Assembly (NCBI RefSeq): GCF_003958635.1
Contig: NZ_RSEK01000004.1
Span: 124,001 to 188,000, forward strand
Origin: Altericroceibacterium xinjiangense
GTDB taxonomy: Bacteria; Pseudomonadota; Alphaproteobacteria; Sphingomonadales; Sphingomonadaceae
Direction: 5' to 3'
DNA length: 64,000 nt
Shown: piece after piece, positions 17,920-27,275 of the stretch
Layout: each line of letters begins with the position of its first letter
Position numbering within the stretch: position 1 is the stretch's first letter
Made by a program: the position numbers and the translations under genes
The notes under the pieces: generated by a model
What the model was told of the DNA's origin: nothing
What the model saw: the letters and a program-made list of their open reading frames with translations, nothing else
Database searches by the model: none

Positions 17920-18930
17920 ATGTCAAAATACCCCAAGACCAAGGGCCTGATGGGCCGCGGCAGCGAATTCCTTGGCAGCGAATACGCGATCCTGGGCGGC
18001 GCGATGAGCTGGGTTTCGGAACGCAATCTCGTTTCGGCGATCAGCAACGCGGGTGGATTTGGCGTGATCGCCTGCGGTGCAATGACGCCCGATCTGCTCG
18101 ACGCGGAGATCGCCGGCACCAAGGCGCTGACGGACAAGCCCTTTGGCGTCAACCTCATCACCATGCACCCGCAGCTGGTGGATCTGATCGCCGTATGCGG
18201 GAAACACGGCGTCGGCCATGTCGTACTGGCGGGAGGAATTCCTCCCAAGGGCAGCGTGGAAGCGATCAAGGCCTTCGGTGCCAAGGTCATCGTGTTCGCC
18301 CCGACCCTGGCACTGGCGAAGAAGCTGCTTCGCTCGGGCGGGGATGCGCTGGTGATCGAGGGGATGGAAGCGGGTGGTCACATCGGTCCCGTTTCCACCA
18401 GCGTGCTTGCGCAGGAGTTTTTGCCGGTTCTGTCCGAAGACCACCTGGTGTTCGTCGCCGGCGGGATTGGCCGGGGCGAGGCCATGGCCGGCTACCTGGA
18501 GATGGGCGCGGTCGGAGTGCAGCTTGGCACTCGGTTCGTCTGCGCGAGCGAGAGCATCGCTCATCCCAATTTCAAGAAAGCGTTCTTCCGGGCCGGCGCC
18601 CGGGATGCGGTGGCAAGCGTTCAGGTCGATGCCCGCCTGCCGGTAATCCCGGTTCGCGCCCTGAAGAACAAGGGCACCGAAGCCTTCACCGCCAAGCAAC
18701 GCGAGGTTGCGCAACTGCTCGACGAGGGGGCCGTGGAAATGGCTGAGGCGCAGCTGCAGATCGAACACTACTGGGCCGGCGCCCTGCGCCGCGCCGCGAT
18801 CGACGGCGATATCGAGAACGGATCCCTGATGGCTGGCCAGTCGGTCGGCATGGTGACGAAGGAAGAGCCGATAGCCGAGATCGTCGATCATCTGATGGCG
18901 GAAAGCGAAGCCGCGCTGGGACGGCGGTAA
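17920..18930 (+). CDS. nitronate monooxygenase family FMN oxidoreductase
   Basis: TIM-barrel FMN protein of 336 residues of the 2-nitropropane dioxygenase/enoyl-reductase-II family. Visible are GGAMSWVSERNLVSAISNAG near the N-terminus, the phosphate-binding IEGMEAGGHIGP, FVAGGIGRGEAMAGYLEMGA, and GVQLGTRFVCASE. Family members oxidise alkyl nitronates or reduce enoyl groups; the physiological substrate here is unknown. It is cytosolic and stands alone, convergent with the hydrolase gene beyond a hairpin. Confidence 0.85.
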   Translation: MSKYPKTKGLMGRGSEFLGSEYAILGGAMSWVSERNLVSAISNAGGFGVIACGAMTPDLLDAEIAGTKALTDKPFGVNLITMHPQLVDLIAVCGKHGVGHVVLAGGIPPKGSVEAIKAFGAKVIVFAPTLALAKKLLRSGGDALVIEGMEAGGHIGPVSTSVLAQEFLPVLSEDHLVFVAGGIGRGEAMAGYLEMGAVGVQLGTRFVCASESIAHPNFKKAFFRAGARDAVASVQVDARLPVIPVRALKNKGTEAFTAKQREVAQLLDEGAVEMAEAQLQIEHYWAGALRRAAIDGDIENGSLMAGQSVGMVTKEEPIAEIVDHLMAESEAALGRR

Positions 18931-18980
18931 CCCGCCTCCGCACGATCCGATCGCACGCGTCCCAAGCGCCTCCGAAATCG

Positions 18981-19019
18981 GGGCAGCGGGACCGTGCCCG
19001 TGAGGTCGGCCCGCTGCCC
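18981..19019. terminator. terminator hairpin
   Basis: GGGCAGCGGG and CCCGCTGCCC enclose a 19-nt loop between the convergent flavin oxidoreductase and hydrolase genes. No clear T run follows. Confidence 0.5.
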
Positions 19020-19035
19020 TGCCGCCGGCCTGGGC

Positions 19036-19719
19036 CTATGCCGCCAGGCTGAGCATGATCTGCAGGGTTTGCTCGGGCTGGTCACCCATCACGAAGTGAC
19101 TCGCCTTCGACTCGTGGTATTCCCAGGCGGAATGATTGCGCACCTGATCGCGGAAACGCGCGAACGGGGTGGGCTGCCAGTCGGTAGCGAAGACATAGAC
19201 GTGGCGATTGATCTTCGCTTCTTCCCCGGTGAACCGGACCGCCTCGGTAAGCGTCAGCAGCGGATGGCGCCCGATCTCACCCGCCACTGGCTGAAAATCG
19301 ACTGAGCCGATCGGGGCAACAAGCCCGGGGGTGAACTTCTGGCTGTCGATGTACCAGGCGTGCTCGAAGTCGCCGGTCACGTCCCACAGGGACTGGCCAT
19401 CGCCGGGCAGGAACGCATCGATGTAGACGATCGTGTCGATCCGGGCTCCCAGACGAGTGGCAACGCCGGTGATCACCATTCCGCCGTAGGAATGGCCGGC
19501 AAGGATGAAGCGGTCGTACCCGGCTTCTTCGATCTGCCGACAAACATCGTCGACGTGATCGGTCAGCGTGATTCCCGGGGCGAGTTCTCCCGATCGCGTG
19601 CCCAATCCGGTCAATTCCGGCACCAGCACGACGTGACCCGCTTCGCGCAGATCGGCCGCAAGACGATCGTAGCTTCGTCCGCCGCCCCAGGCGCCGTGGA
19701 CCAGAACATAGTTCGCCAT
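19036..19719 (-). CDS. alpha/beta hydrolase, methylesterase-like
   Basis: Protein of 227 residues with the alpha/beta hydrolase pattern seen in plant-type carboxyl methylesterases: VLVHGAWGGGRSYDRLAADL (oxyanion HG motif), the nucleophile elbow AGHSYGGM, a late acidic residue and C-terminal catalytic His in SKASHFVMGDQPEQ. GGAGAGATGGA precedes the ATG. It lies just downstream of the ligM-like O-demethylase on the same strand, separated by a hairpin. A role in hydrolysing a methyl ester made during methoxylated-aromatic ring cleavage (as for DesD in Novosphingobium) is possible but unproven. Confidence 0.8.
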   Translation of the reverse strand: MANYVLVHGAWGGGRSYDRLAADLREAGHVVLVPELTGLGTRSGELAPGITLTDHVDDVCRQIEEAGYDRFILAGHSYGGMVITGVATRLGARIDTIVYIDAFLPGDGQSLWDVTGDFEHAWYIDSQKFTPGLVAPIGSVDFQPVAGEIGRHPLLTLTEAVRFTGEEAKINRHVYVFATDWQPTPFARFRDQVRNHSAWEYHESKASHFVMGDQPEQTLQIMLSLAA

Positions 19720-19753
19720 TCCATCTCTCCTGTTTTTGTTGGTTCCTAAAGCA

Positions 19754-19790
19754 AATGGCCCATGAACCCGCCTTGGGTCCATGGGCCATT
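19754..19790 (-). terminator. terminator-like inverted repeat after ligM
   Basis: AATGGCCCATG-A-ACCC and GGGT-C-CATGGGCCATT pair over 16 positions with one mismatch and a 5-nt loop. It lies between the end of the O-demethylase gene and the start of the hydrolase gene on the minus strand. Confidence 0.6.
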
Positions 19791-19839
19791 TCGCGTTGCT
19801 GTCCGGGACCTGCGTGGCAGGCCCCGGTGCTATCCGGCT

Positions 19840-21267
<1,428 letters not shown>

Positions 21268-21289
21268 TCATATACGCGAAAAAAATTTG

Positions 21290-21306
21290 GTATGTGAGAC
21301 ATACAA
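21290..21306. promoter_or_regulatory. palindromic operator candidate in the ligM/VOC divergent promoter
   Basis: GTATGTGAGACATAC is a perfect 6-3-6 palindrome, followed by AA. The 17 bases agree at 13 positions with a site in the divergent promoter of the ligJAB and ligKUI operons. It sits about 50 bp upstream of each flanking gene, a sensible place for a regulator. Confidence 0.6.
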
Positions 21307-21357
21307 TATCGCGGGCTAGCCGCAAGGGCTAAGGCGCAACGGGTAAGGAGTGGAGCT

Positions 21358-21759
21358 ATGCAAGTCGAGTCCCTGGACCACGTGAACATCATCACCGATC
21401 GGCTGGATGAGACAGCCCGGTTCTATTCCACGCTGCTCGGCCTCGAACGCCGCGACGCACCGCCGCCCCTGACCCCGCAGAACGCCACCTGGATGTTCGA
21501 TTCCCACGGCCGGGCGATTATTCACATCAACTCGCTGGATTGCCCGCGCGCCTATGATCGGGACATCACGCCGGGCGCGCTGACCGGCGCGCTGCACCAT
21601 GTCGCGCTGAAGTGCGAAGGGTACGAGGACACGATCGCCAGGCTCGACGAGATGGGCGCCGACTACCAGACCAATCTGGTGGAGGCGATCAACCTGCGGC
21701 AGATATTCACTGCCGATCCCAACAACGTGCTGCTGGAACTGAACTTCTTCGCGGGGTGA
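21358..21759 (+). CDS. VOC family (glyoxalase/extradiol dioxygenase superfamily) protein
   Basis: Protein of 133 residues made of two beta-alpha-beta-beta-beta modules. Likely metal ligands are the His in ESLDHVNIITDRL, the His pair in GALHHVALKCEG and the Glu in NNVLLELNFF, the 2-His-1-carboxylate pattern. It could be a small ring-cleavage or isomerase-like enzyme acting on an aromatic intermediate. It is divergently transcribed from ligM over a shared palindrome, which suggests co-regulation. GGAG is about 8 nt before the ATG. Exact activity cannot be read from sequence. Confidence 0.8.
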   Translation: MQVESLDHVNIITDRLDETARFYSTLLGLERRDAPPPLTPQNATWMFDSHGRAIIHINSLDCPRAYDRDITPGALTGALHHVALKCEGYEDTIARLDEMGADYQTNLVEAINLRQIFTADPNNVLLELNFFAG

Positions 21760-21769
21760 AAACCGCTAC

Positions 21770-21805
21770 GGGGAGTGCCCGCCGCCGCCTGCGCGGGCAC
21801 TCCCC
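21770..21805. terminator. strong hairpin between convergent genes
   Basis: GGGGAGTGCCCGC and GCGGGCACTCCCC form a perfect 13-bp stem between the VOC gene and the convergent acetyltransferase gene, a likely bidirectional terminator. Confidence 0.65.
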
Positions 21806-21832
21806 GGTGCAAACAGCGGCTGGACCGGGCTC

Positions 21833-22651
21833 TCAGAGCGCGAGAAGCTGCCCTGAAGAGGCATCGTAGCGCACGGCAGTCGCTTGCCCGTTTTCATCGA
21901 TCGAAACCAGCGGAGCGCTGTGAACCTGGGCGTGCCCCGAACGGATGTTGGCCTCGATGGTCCGGATGGCGGACGGCAGGTCCGTGAAGTCCGCTCCATC
22001 GACGGCGGAGAGGCCATACTTCCACCATTCAAGCGCCAGCAGGGCCTCCACGATATCGGGCGCGAAGCGATACCGGATGATCTTTGCAGGAGTGCCGCCG
22101 ACGATGGCATAAGGCGGCACATCGCGCGTGACCACTGCCCGGGCGGCTATCACTGCACCATCCCCGATGGTCACCCCCCGGCGGATGAATGCGCCTTCGC
22201 CGATCCAGACATCGCTTCCGATGCGGATCTTGTCGATGCGGCCGGCCATGGATGAGGTGAGCGCCCGTGCCGCCTTGTGCATCATCGCGCGATTTGCCTG
22301 GTGGAACTCCGAGTTTTCCCCCGAGCGGCTTCCGGGGATGGCCGAGCCGGTGAACAAGGGTGCGGCCGAAAGAAAGTCGGTCGGGTGCTCGACTTGTCCG
22401 CTTACCACGTTGCTGGCGATCGCACAGAACCGGCCAATGGAAGCGACGTGCCGGATCAGTGTCTCGCGACCGCCGAGATAGGAGAAGGCGCCGATGAAAT
22501 CGATGTCGTAGACGCCCTTTCTGACGCTGACGTTCGCTTCCACCAGCATGGCCTTGGGACTGGCGAAACCGATTCCGGCCTCAGGATCGATATCGACCTG
22601 ATGCGCGCGGCAACTCGCAATCGTATCGGGAGAAAGGGTATAGCGCACCAT
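21833..22651 (-). CDS. CatB/XAT-type hexapeptide acetyltransferase
   Basis: Left-handed beta-helix acyltransferase of 272 residues. Hexapeptide repeats are visible around IGSDVWIGEGAFIRRGVTIG and DGAVIAARAVVTRDVPPYAI, ending in the characteristic VGGTPAKIIRYRF. The group includes chloramphenicol and streptogramin acetyltransferases and many sugar or antigen acetyltransferases using acetyl-CoA; the acceptor is unknown and resistance should not be assumed. N-terminal extension of about 60 residues and a C-terminal tail of about 60 residues are longer than in CatB proper. It is the last gene of the minus-strand run that begins with the GST genes, 123 bp after the TauD-like gene. Confidence 0.82.
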   Translation of the reverse strand: MVRYTLSPDTIASCRAHQVDIDPEAGIGFASPKAMLVEANVSVRKGVYDIDFIGAFSYLGGRETLIRHVASIGRFCAIASNVVSGQVEHPTDFLSAAPLFTGSAIPGSRSGENSEFHQANRAMMHKAARALTSSMAGRIDKIRIGSDVWIGEGAFIRRGVTIGDGAVIAARAVVTRDVPPYAIVGGTPAKIIRYRFAPDIVEALLALEWWKYGLSAVDGADFTDLPSAIRTIEANIRSGHAQVHSAPLVSIDENGQATAVRYDASSGQLLAL

Positions 22652-22774
22652 CGGCCTTGTTCCGTCTGCCTCTGCGCCTCATTATAGAACTCGCTCCTGC
22701 ACCGGGCGAACGCCCGCGCGGGAAACGTCGGGTTCCCGCAGGGAAGTGGGTCTGCTTGTCCTCAAACAGGGGCG

Positions 22775-23677
22775 CTAGACCGGGGCGGTGCCCGCCGTCG
22801 TGGTGCGGTACATCTCGCGCCGGAAGCCGTCGTAGTCGTTCGGACCCAGGTGCAGGGTCGCGCGGTTGTCCCACATCGCGACCATGCCGGCTTCCCAGCG
22901 GAGCCGGAACGTGAAGGCGTGCTGGGTGATATGGCGGCGGAGGAAGTCGATGATCGGCCAGCTTTCCTCCTGCGTCATTCCCCCGATCCCGATGGCGTAG
23001 ACTTCATCGAGGTAAAGCGCTTCCTCCTCCGTTTCCGGATGCCTGCGCACCAGCGGATGAAGGCGGCCTTCCAGCGCCTCGTCCTTCTGCTGGTCGCTGG
23101 AAAACGGCAGCGCCTTTCCGGCCAGCTTCGCTTGCGTCGCGTAGTTCGCCGCCGCCGACATGTGCACCTTCAGCGGACGCAGCATGTCCTGGTAAACCGG
23201 ACTGAGGAAGCGGAACGCCAGCGCAGTGTTCGCCCACACCGTGTCCCCGCCGTAGGGCGGGATGTCCACCGCGCGCAGCATGGTCACGGAAGGCGGCTCC
23301 GCCAGAAACGGGGAGTCGGTGTGCCAGCCGCTGCCGAACACCGCCTTGGACGTGTGATTCGCTTCCTTGATGATGGGATGCACGTTGCGGTGCCCGCCCG
23401 TCCCTTGGGTGTAGGCATCGATCGCGAAGGGGCCAAGCCGGGCGGCGAACGCCTCGTGCTCCGCATGGGTCAGGTTCTGGTGCCGCAGGAACAGCACCTT
23501 GTGCCGCCACAAGGCATCCTGGAACTCGGCAAAGGCCTCATCCGACAAGTCGGGCAGGCGCACCCCGGCGACTTCCGCACCCAGCGCGGCCGCTGCGGGC
23601 TGCACCTCGATATGCCGGTAGTCCCGAGCGGAATTGTCGAATGTGCCGGACGGGCTGACTCGCGCTTCCATCAGCAT
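22775..23677 (-). CDS. TauD/TfdA family Fe(II)/2-oxoglutarate dioxygenase
   Basis: Dioxygenase of 300 residues. The metal motif His-x-Asp is in SGWHTDSPF, the distal His in ATLHLGPNDYDGF and the 2-oxoglutarate-binding Arg in FRREMYRTT; EVQPAAAALGAEVAGV at the N-terminus is the usual family start. Members hydroxylate next to sulfonates, aryloxy ethers or similar groups, releasing an aldehyde and the detached leaving group. In this catabolic context cleavage of an aryl ether or hydroxylation of a side chain is plausible. AAGGAGA lies 7 nt before the chosen ATG. It follows the alcohol dehydrogenase by 112 bp on the same strand. Confidence 0.87.
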   Translation of the reverse strand: MLMEARVSPSGTFDNSARDYRHIEVQPAAAALGAEVAGVRLPDLSDEAFAEFQDALWRHKVLFLRHQNLTHAEHEAFAARLGPFAIDAYTQGTGGHRNVHPIIKEANHTSKAVFGSGWHTDSPFLAEPPSVTMLRAVDIPPYGGDTVWANTALAFRFLSPVYQDMLRPLKVHMSAAANYATQAKLAGKALPFSSDQQKDEALEGRLHPLVRRHPETEEEALYLDEVYAIGIGGMTQEESWPIIDFLRRHITQHAFTFRLRWEAGMVAMWDNRATLHLGPNDYDGFRREMYRTTTAGTAPV

Positions 23678-23789
23678 CAGCGTTCTCCTTCAAAGGCGAC
23701 TATACACACAGCCGCTCCGGGAGGAACACGCTGCCCGGCAGAAGGCGGACGTACTCGCCTCACCTTCTGCCGGTCACGCTCTTCGCCCG

Positions 23790-24803
23790 TCAGGCGGAAA
23801 CCACCTCGATCACCGTCTTGGCGAAGCTCTCCGGTCCCCACGCATGGGCATAGGCGTCCTTCGCTTGTTCGAAGCCGAAGCGCTTGCCGATCAGCGGCTC
23901 GATGCCGTTGGCGTCGATCGCTGCATTGAGCCGATCCGCCATCGCGGCCGAGCCGACGAAGATTCCGCGCATGATCCCCCCGGTCATCATCAGCCCGCGC
24001 GGGTTCGGCCCGCCTTCCGGGGCGAGCACGCCGATCAGCGCGACTTCGCCCGAAGTGCGCAGTGCGGCCATCGATTGTTCCGCCGTGCCCGCACCGCCGA
24101 CTTCAACCACCTTGTCCACTCCGCCGAGGTGCTGGGCAATGAACGGGCCCCATTCGGCCGTGGTCTTGTAGTTGACCGTGTGCGCAGCGCCGAGCGCCTT
24201 GATCCGTTCCAGCTTTTCATCGGAAGACGATGTCGCGATCACCTCGCATCCGCTGGCGCGGGCGATCTGGAGCGCCAGCATCGACACCCCGCCGGACCCG
24301 AGCACCAGCACCCGTTCCCCGGCCTTTACCGGGCGCGGCCCTTCGTGCAGCGCGTTCCAGGCGGTAACTCCGGCACACGGCAGGCAGGCAGCCTGCGCGT
24401 AATCGAGCGACTTCGCCATGTGGACCACGCCCGTTTCCGGCAGGACGACGAATTCGGCCAGCATTCCGGGGGAAGTGCCGTCGCCCAGCGCCGGCCCCAT
24501 CTTCATCGGCCCGTCCTGCCATTGGAGGAAGAACGATCCCTGCACCCGGTCACCCGCGGCGAACCGCGTGACGCCGGGGCCCACGGCCACGACTTGCCCG
24601 GCGCCATCCGACAGCGGGATCGCCGATGCCTTGAGCGCGCCGCCGAAGTACTTGCCCGCGGCCACCGCGAAATCGCGGTAATTGATCGAACAGGCGTGGA
24701 CCCGGATCAGCACTTCGCCTGGGCCGGGCTGCGGATCGGGCAGCTCCTTCAGCTCCAGCCGGTCAAACCCGTCGGAACCGGGGGGCAGCATCCATGCACG
24801 CAT
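23790..24803 (-). CDS. zinc-type alcohol dehydrogenase / quinone oxidoreductase (MDR)
   Basis: Medium-chain dehydrogenase/reductase of 337 residues. N-terminal GroES-like domain contains VLIRVHACSINYRDFAVA and PLSDGAGQVVAVGPGV, followed by the Rossmann domain with VLVLGSGGVSMLALQIA. The catalytic zinc ligands of true alcohol dehydrogenases are not evident (INYRD rather than a Cys at the first position), so it resembles the zinc-free quinone oxidoreductase branch. It probably reduces an enone, quinone or aldehyde formed in the operon's pathway. Spaced 31 bp from the VOC gene upstream and 112 bp from the dioxygenase gene downstream. Confidence 0.85.
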   Translation of the reverse strand: MRAWMLPPGSDGFDRLELKELPDPQPGPGEVLIRVHACSINYRDFAVAAGKYFGGALKASAIPLSDGAGQVVAVGPGVTRFAAGDRVQGSFFLQWQDGPMKMGPALGDGTSPGMLAEFVVLPETGVVHMAKSLDYAQAACLPCAGVTAWNALHEGPRPVKAGERVLVLGSGGVSMLALQIARASGCEVIATSSSDEKLERIKALGAAHTVNYKTTAEWGPFIAQHLGGVDKVVEVGGAGTAEQSMAALRTSGEVALIGVLAPEGGPNPRGLMMTGGIMRGIFVGSAAMADRLNAAIDANGIEPLIGKRFGFEQAKDAYAHAWGPESFAKTVIEVVSA

Positions 24804-24834
24804 CGTTGTCTCTCCAAAAATCAGGTCAAAAAAC

Positions 24835-25239
24835 TTAGGTGAGGTCCGTGAACGGATTGTACGCCACTTCCCACAAGTGGCCGTCGGGATCGGCGAAGTA
24901 GCCGGAATAACCGCCCCAGAACACGTCTTCCGGCGGTTTTACCGGACGCGCTCCGGCGGCAAGCGCTTCGGCGAAAGCCGCGTCGACGCCTTCCTTCGAC
25001 GGTTCGTTGTGCGCCAGCGTAATACCGGAAAATCCGCTGCCGACCGGATCGATCCCGGCATCTTTCGCCAACTCCTCACGCGGGAACAGGGAAAGCCAGG
25101 CTCCTTCCAGCCGGAAGAACGCCACACCGGCATCTGGATCGTAATTCTCGGCCGGGAATCCCAGTCCATCCCGGTAAAACGCGACCGAACGGGCAAGGTC
25201 GGCCACGCCCAGAGTCACGAGGCCGATCTTCGGTTTCAT
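24835..25239 (-). CDS. VOC family protein
   Basis: Protein of 134 residues of the glyoxalase/VOC superfamily: KIGLVTLGVADLARSVAFYR opens module one, FSGITLAHNEPSKEGVDAA opens module two, and YFADPDGHLWEVAYNPF is the characteristic end with a metal-binding Glu. The first usual metal His is replaced (VTLGV), so metal binding may be incomplete. Only 10 bp separate it from the upstream GST stop. Function in the operon is unknown; an isomerase or lyase role is possible. Confidence 0.8.
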   Translation of the reverse strand: MKPKIGLVTLGVADLARSVAFYRDGLGFPAENYDPDAGVAFFRLEGAWLSLFPREELAKDAGIDPVGSGFSGITLAHNEPSKEGVDAAFAEALAAGARPVKPPEDVFWGGYSGYFADPDGHLWEVAYNPFTDLT

Positions 25240-25249
25240 CGCATGTGCC

Positions 25250-26035
25250 TCAGCTGTGCTCGCGGCCGTCGCCGCTCCAGGTCCGCAGACCCGGCTGGGT
25301 GCGGTCCTCGCCGGCAAGGGCTTGCTGCACCGCCGGGCGATCGCTGACCGCCTCACGCCAGCGGACGAGGTTGGGGAAGCGTTCATCCACCGAAAGGTTC
25401 GGGAACATCCGGTTCACCGACAAGCCGCAGTGGGCGTAGAAGTTGATGTCCGCCAGCGTGTAGGTCTCGCCCGCAAGATACGCCGTCTGTCCAAGCTGCG
25501 CCTCGATCTTGTTCAGCGCGTACTCGATCTTCTCCATCGCGTGGTCGAGATCCTTCTGCGCGAAGCCGGAACGCGCGGTCATCCACTTCTTGCGCTGGTC
25601 GGGCAGGGGGACGTGGCTCATCAATTCCTCGAACTTCCCGTCCTCGATGCTGCCGGCGATCACCCGGATCAGCCGGTGCCAGCCGTGCATGGAGACGTAG
25701 TTCATCACGTGCTCGTCAACGAATTTGTTCCAGTACCGCATCCGGGCGGCGCCAGCGGGATCGCGCGGGCGCAGCGGGCCGGAAGTGGGCTGAGCATCGG
25801 GGAAGACGTCTTCCAGGTATTCGTTGATCACCGTGGTGTGAGTGATGATCGTCCCGTCGTGGTCCAGCACGGGAACCTGCCCTTCCGGGTTGATTGCGAC
25901 GAACCAGTCCTGGTGCTGTTCGAACTTGTGCAGGTCGACATAGACGGATTTGTAGTCCAGCCCCTTTTCCTTCAGGGGCAGCATCGACTTCAGCGAGTTC
26001 GCCATTGGTTCGGCGTGGTAGTATTTCAGGGCCAT
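25250..26035 (-). CDS. LigF-like glutathione S-transferase (beta-etherase family)
   Basis: GST of 261 residues whose N-terminal thioredoxin domain closely follows the SYK-6 beta-etherase LigF as I recall it: YYHAEPMANSLKSMLPLKEK, FEQHQDWFVAINPEGQVPVL (where LigF has FEQHSDWFKKINPRGQVPAL), and NEYLEDVFPDAQ. The C-terminal helical domain has WHRLIRVIAGSIEDGKFEEL and YLAGETYTLADINFYAHCGL. LigF-type enzymes displace the phenoxy group of beta-O-4 ketones with glutathione. Here the partner LigG-type lyase is not recognised. An undefined dehalogenase-like or isomerase GST remains possible. Located between an SDR and a VOC gene in the same operon. Confidence 0.82.
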   Translation of the reverse strand: MALKYYHAEPMANSLKSMLPLKEKGLDYKSVYVDLHKFEQHQDWFVAINPEGQVPVLDHDGTIITHTTVINEYLEDVFPDAQPTSGPLRPRDPAGAARMRYWNKFVDEHVMNYVSMHGWHRLIRVIAGSIEDGKFEELMSHVPLPDQRKKWMTARSGFAQKDLDHAMEKIEYALNKIEAQLGQTAYLAGETYTLADINFYAHCGLSVNRMFPNLSVDERFPNLVRWREAVSDRPAVQQALAGEDRTQPGLRTWSGDGREHS

Positions 26036-26060
26036 TTTCGCTCTCCCAAGCGGTGTTCTA

Positions 26061-26807
26061 TCAGACTTCCAGCGTCTCCAGGACGCCGCCGTCCACCGCC
26101 CAATCCTGTCCGGTGACATGGCTCGCTGCATCGGACAGCAGGAAGGCGGCGACTTCTGCCAGTTCCTCAGGCGTTCCCATGTGCCGCATCGGGATGCGCT
26201 GCTCGATCTTGCCTTGCTGATCGGGCGGAATGCGATCGAGCGCTTCGGTCCGGATGAAACCGGGGATGATGCAGTTCGCCCGGATGCCCTGCGGCGCCAT
26301 TTCGACCGCGATCGCACGAGTCAGCCCGAGCACGCCGTGCTTGGATGCGACATAGGCCGGGTTCATCGCCATGCCCCGCTTGCTGGCCATCGAGCCGGTG
26401 ACGAGGATCGCGCCTTTCTTCGCCTCGATCATCGAGGGCAGGACCTTCTGGATCGCCCAGAACACAGATGTCAGGTTTACCCGGATCGTCTGCTCGAACA
26501 CGTCGGCGGGAAATTCCACCGCCGGAGTGAAGCCGCCGGTCAGGCCTGCGTTGGCAAACAGGCCGGTGACGGGGCCGAACCGGGACGCAGCCTGATCCAG
26601 TGCATGCTCAAGCTCCGCCTTGTCGCCGACGTCGGCGACGAATCCCGCAGCCCTGTCCCCGATTTCACCCGCGACTTCGTCCAGTCTGTCCTTGCGGCGG
26701 GCGAGCAGCGAGATGTTCGCGCCGCGGCTGGCGAGGAGCTTTGCGGTGACAAGCCCGATCCCGCTGGAGGCCCCAGTGACGGCGATGTGTTGCCCGGTGA
26801 AATCCAT
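26061..26807 (-). CDS. SDR family oxidoreductase
   Basis: FabG-type short-chain dehydrogenase of 248 residues. Motifs: VTGASSGIGLVTAKLL, FANAGLTGG, the catalytic serine in LVTGSMASKRG, YVASKHGVLGLT, and the C-terminal GQDWAVDGG. It probably oxidises or reduces a hydroxyl group of the operon's substrate. The start codon overlaps the stop of the upstream phosphatase-like gene by one base, and the GST gene follows after 25 bp, so it is firmly part of the operon. Confidence 0.87.
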   Translation of the reverse strand: MDFTGQHIAVTGASSGIGLVTAKLLASRGANISLLARRKDRLDEVAGEIGDRAAGFVADVGDKAELEHALDQAASRFGPVTGLFANAGLTGGFTPAVEFPADVFEQTIRVNLTSVFWAIQKVLPSMIEAKKGAILVTGSMASKRGMAMNPAYVASKHGVLGLTRAIAVEMAPQGIRANCIIPGFIRTEALDRIPPDQQGKIEQRIPMRHMGTPEELAEVAAFLLSDAASHVTGQDWAVDGGVLETLEV

Positions 26808-27271
26808 CAGCTCTCCCTTTTCGTGACGAAATCCCGCCATGGCTTCACGGTCGGGTGGTCGGCAGCGTGCGGCGACCAGACGCGTTCCAGCAGCATTCGT
26901 GCCTGCGGCTCCGCCATATCGCAAGCCTGCGTGTGATAGCGGTAGAAGAAGGCCGAGACGCGAAAGTTCATGATGCAGTGGACATGCAGCGGCTCATCGT
27001 CCGCTTTCAGCGCCGCGACAAACGCGCGGTAGTGCTCCTCCCGCGGCGCATCATGCAGGACCGGAATATGCGTGTAGCGGATGCCGTAGGCGGCGAGTTT
27101 TCCGCCTTCATCGTCCAGCGCTTCGGGGTGGTTGGCGAGCGCGAGATTGATTACATGCCGCACCCCGGTGGCGGCAAGGCGCGCCAGGTCCTTGTCCTCC
27201 AGCCGGCCGGAGGTCGTGATCCGCGGGGACAGGCGCAGCCAGTTGCGGATGTCCTCGGGATCGGGCGGCAC
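26807..27271 (-). CDS. DUF442/protein-tyrosine-phosphatase-like protein
   Basis: Protein of 154 residues with the dual-specificity-phosphatase-like fold: LSPRITTSGRLEDKDLARLA, GVRHVINLALANHPEALDDE, and the P-loop candidate HVHCIMNFRVSAFF. The loop has four residues between Cys and Arg (Cys-x4-Arg), as in the DUF442 proteins linked to beta-lactamase-like hydrolases, not the five of classical phosphatases. Real phosphatase activity is uncertain. GTG start lies 4 bp from the amidohydrolase stop. Its presence inside a catabolic operon is unusual. Confidence 0.72.
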   Translation of the reverse strand: MPPDPEDIRNWLRLSPRITTSGRLEDKDLARLAATGVRHVINLALANHPEALDDEGGKLAAYGIRYTHIPVLHDAPREEHYRAFVAALKADDEPLHVHCIMNFRVSAFFYRYHTQACDMAEPQARMLLERVWSPHAADHPTVKPWRDFVTKRES

Positions 27272-27275
27272 GTCG

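Noticed and set aside
21833-22651. Chloramphenicol resistance gene
   Set aside because: The hexapeptide fold is shared with many sugar and unknown acetyltransferases and there is no resistance context.
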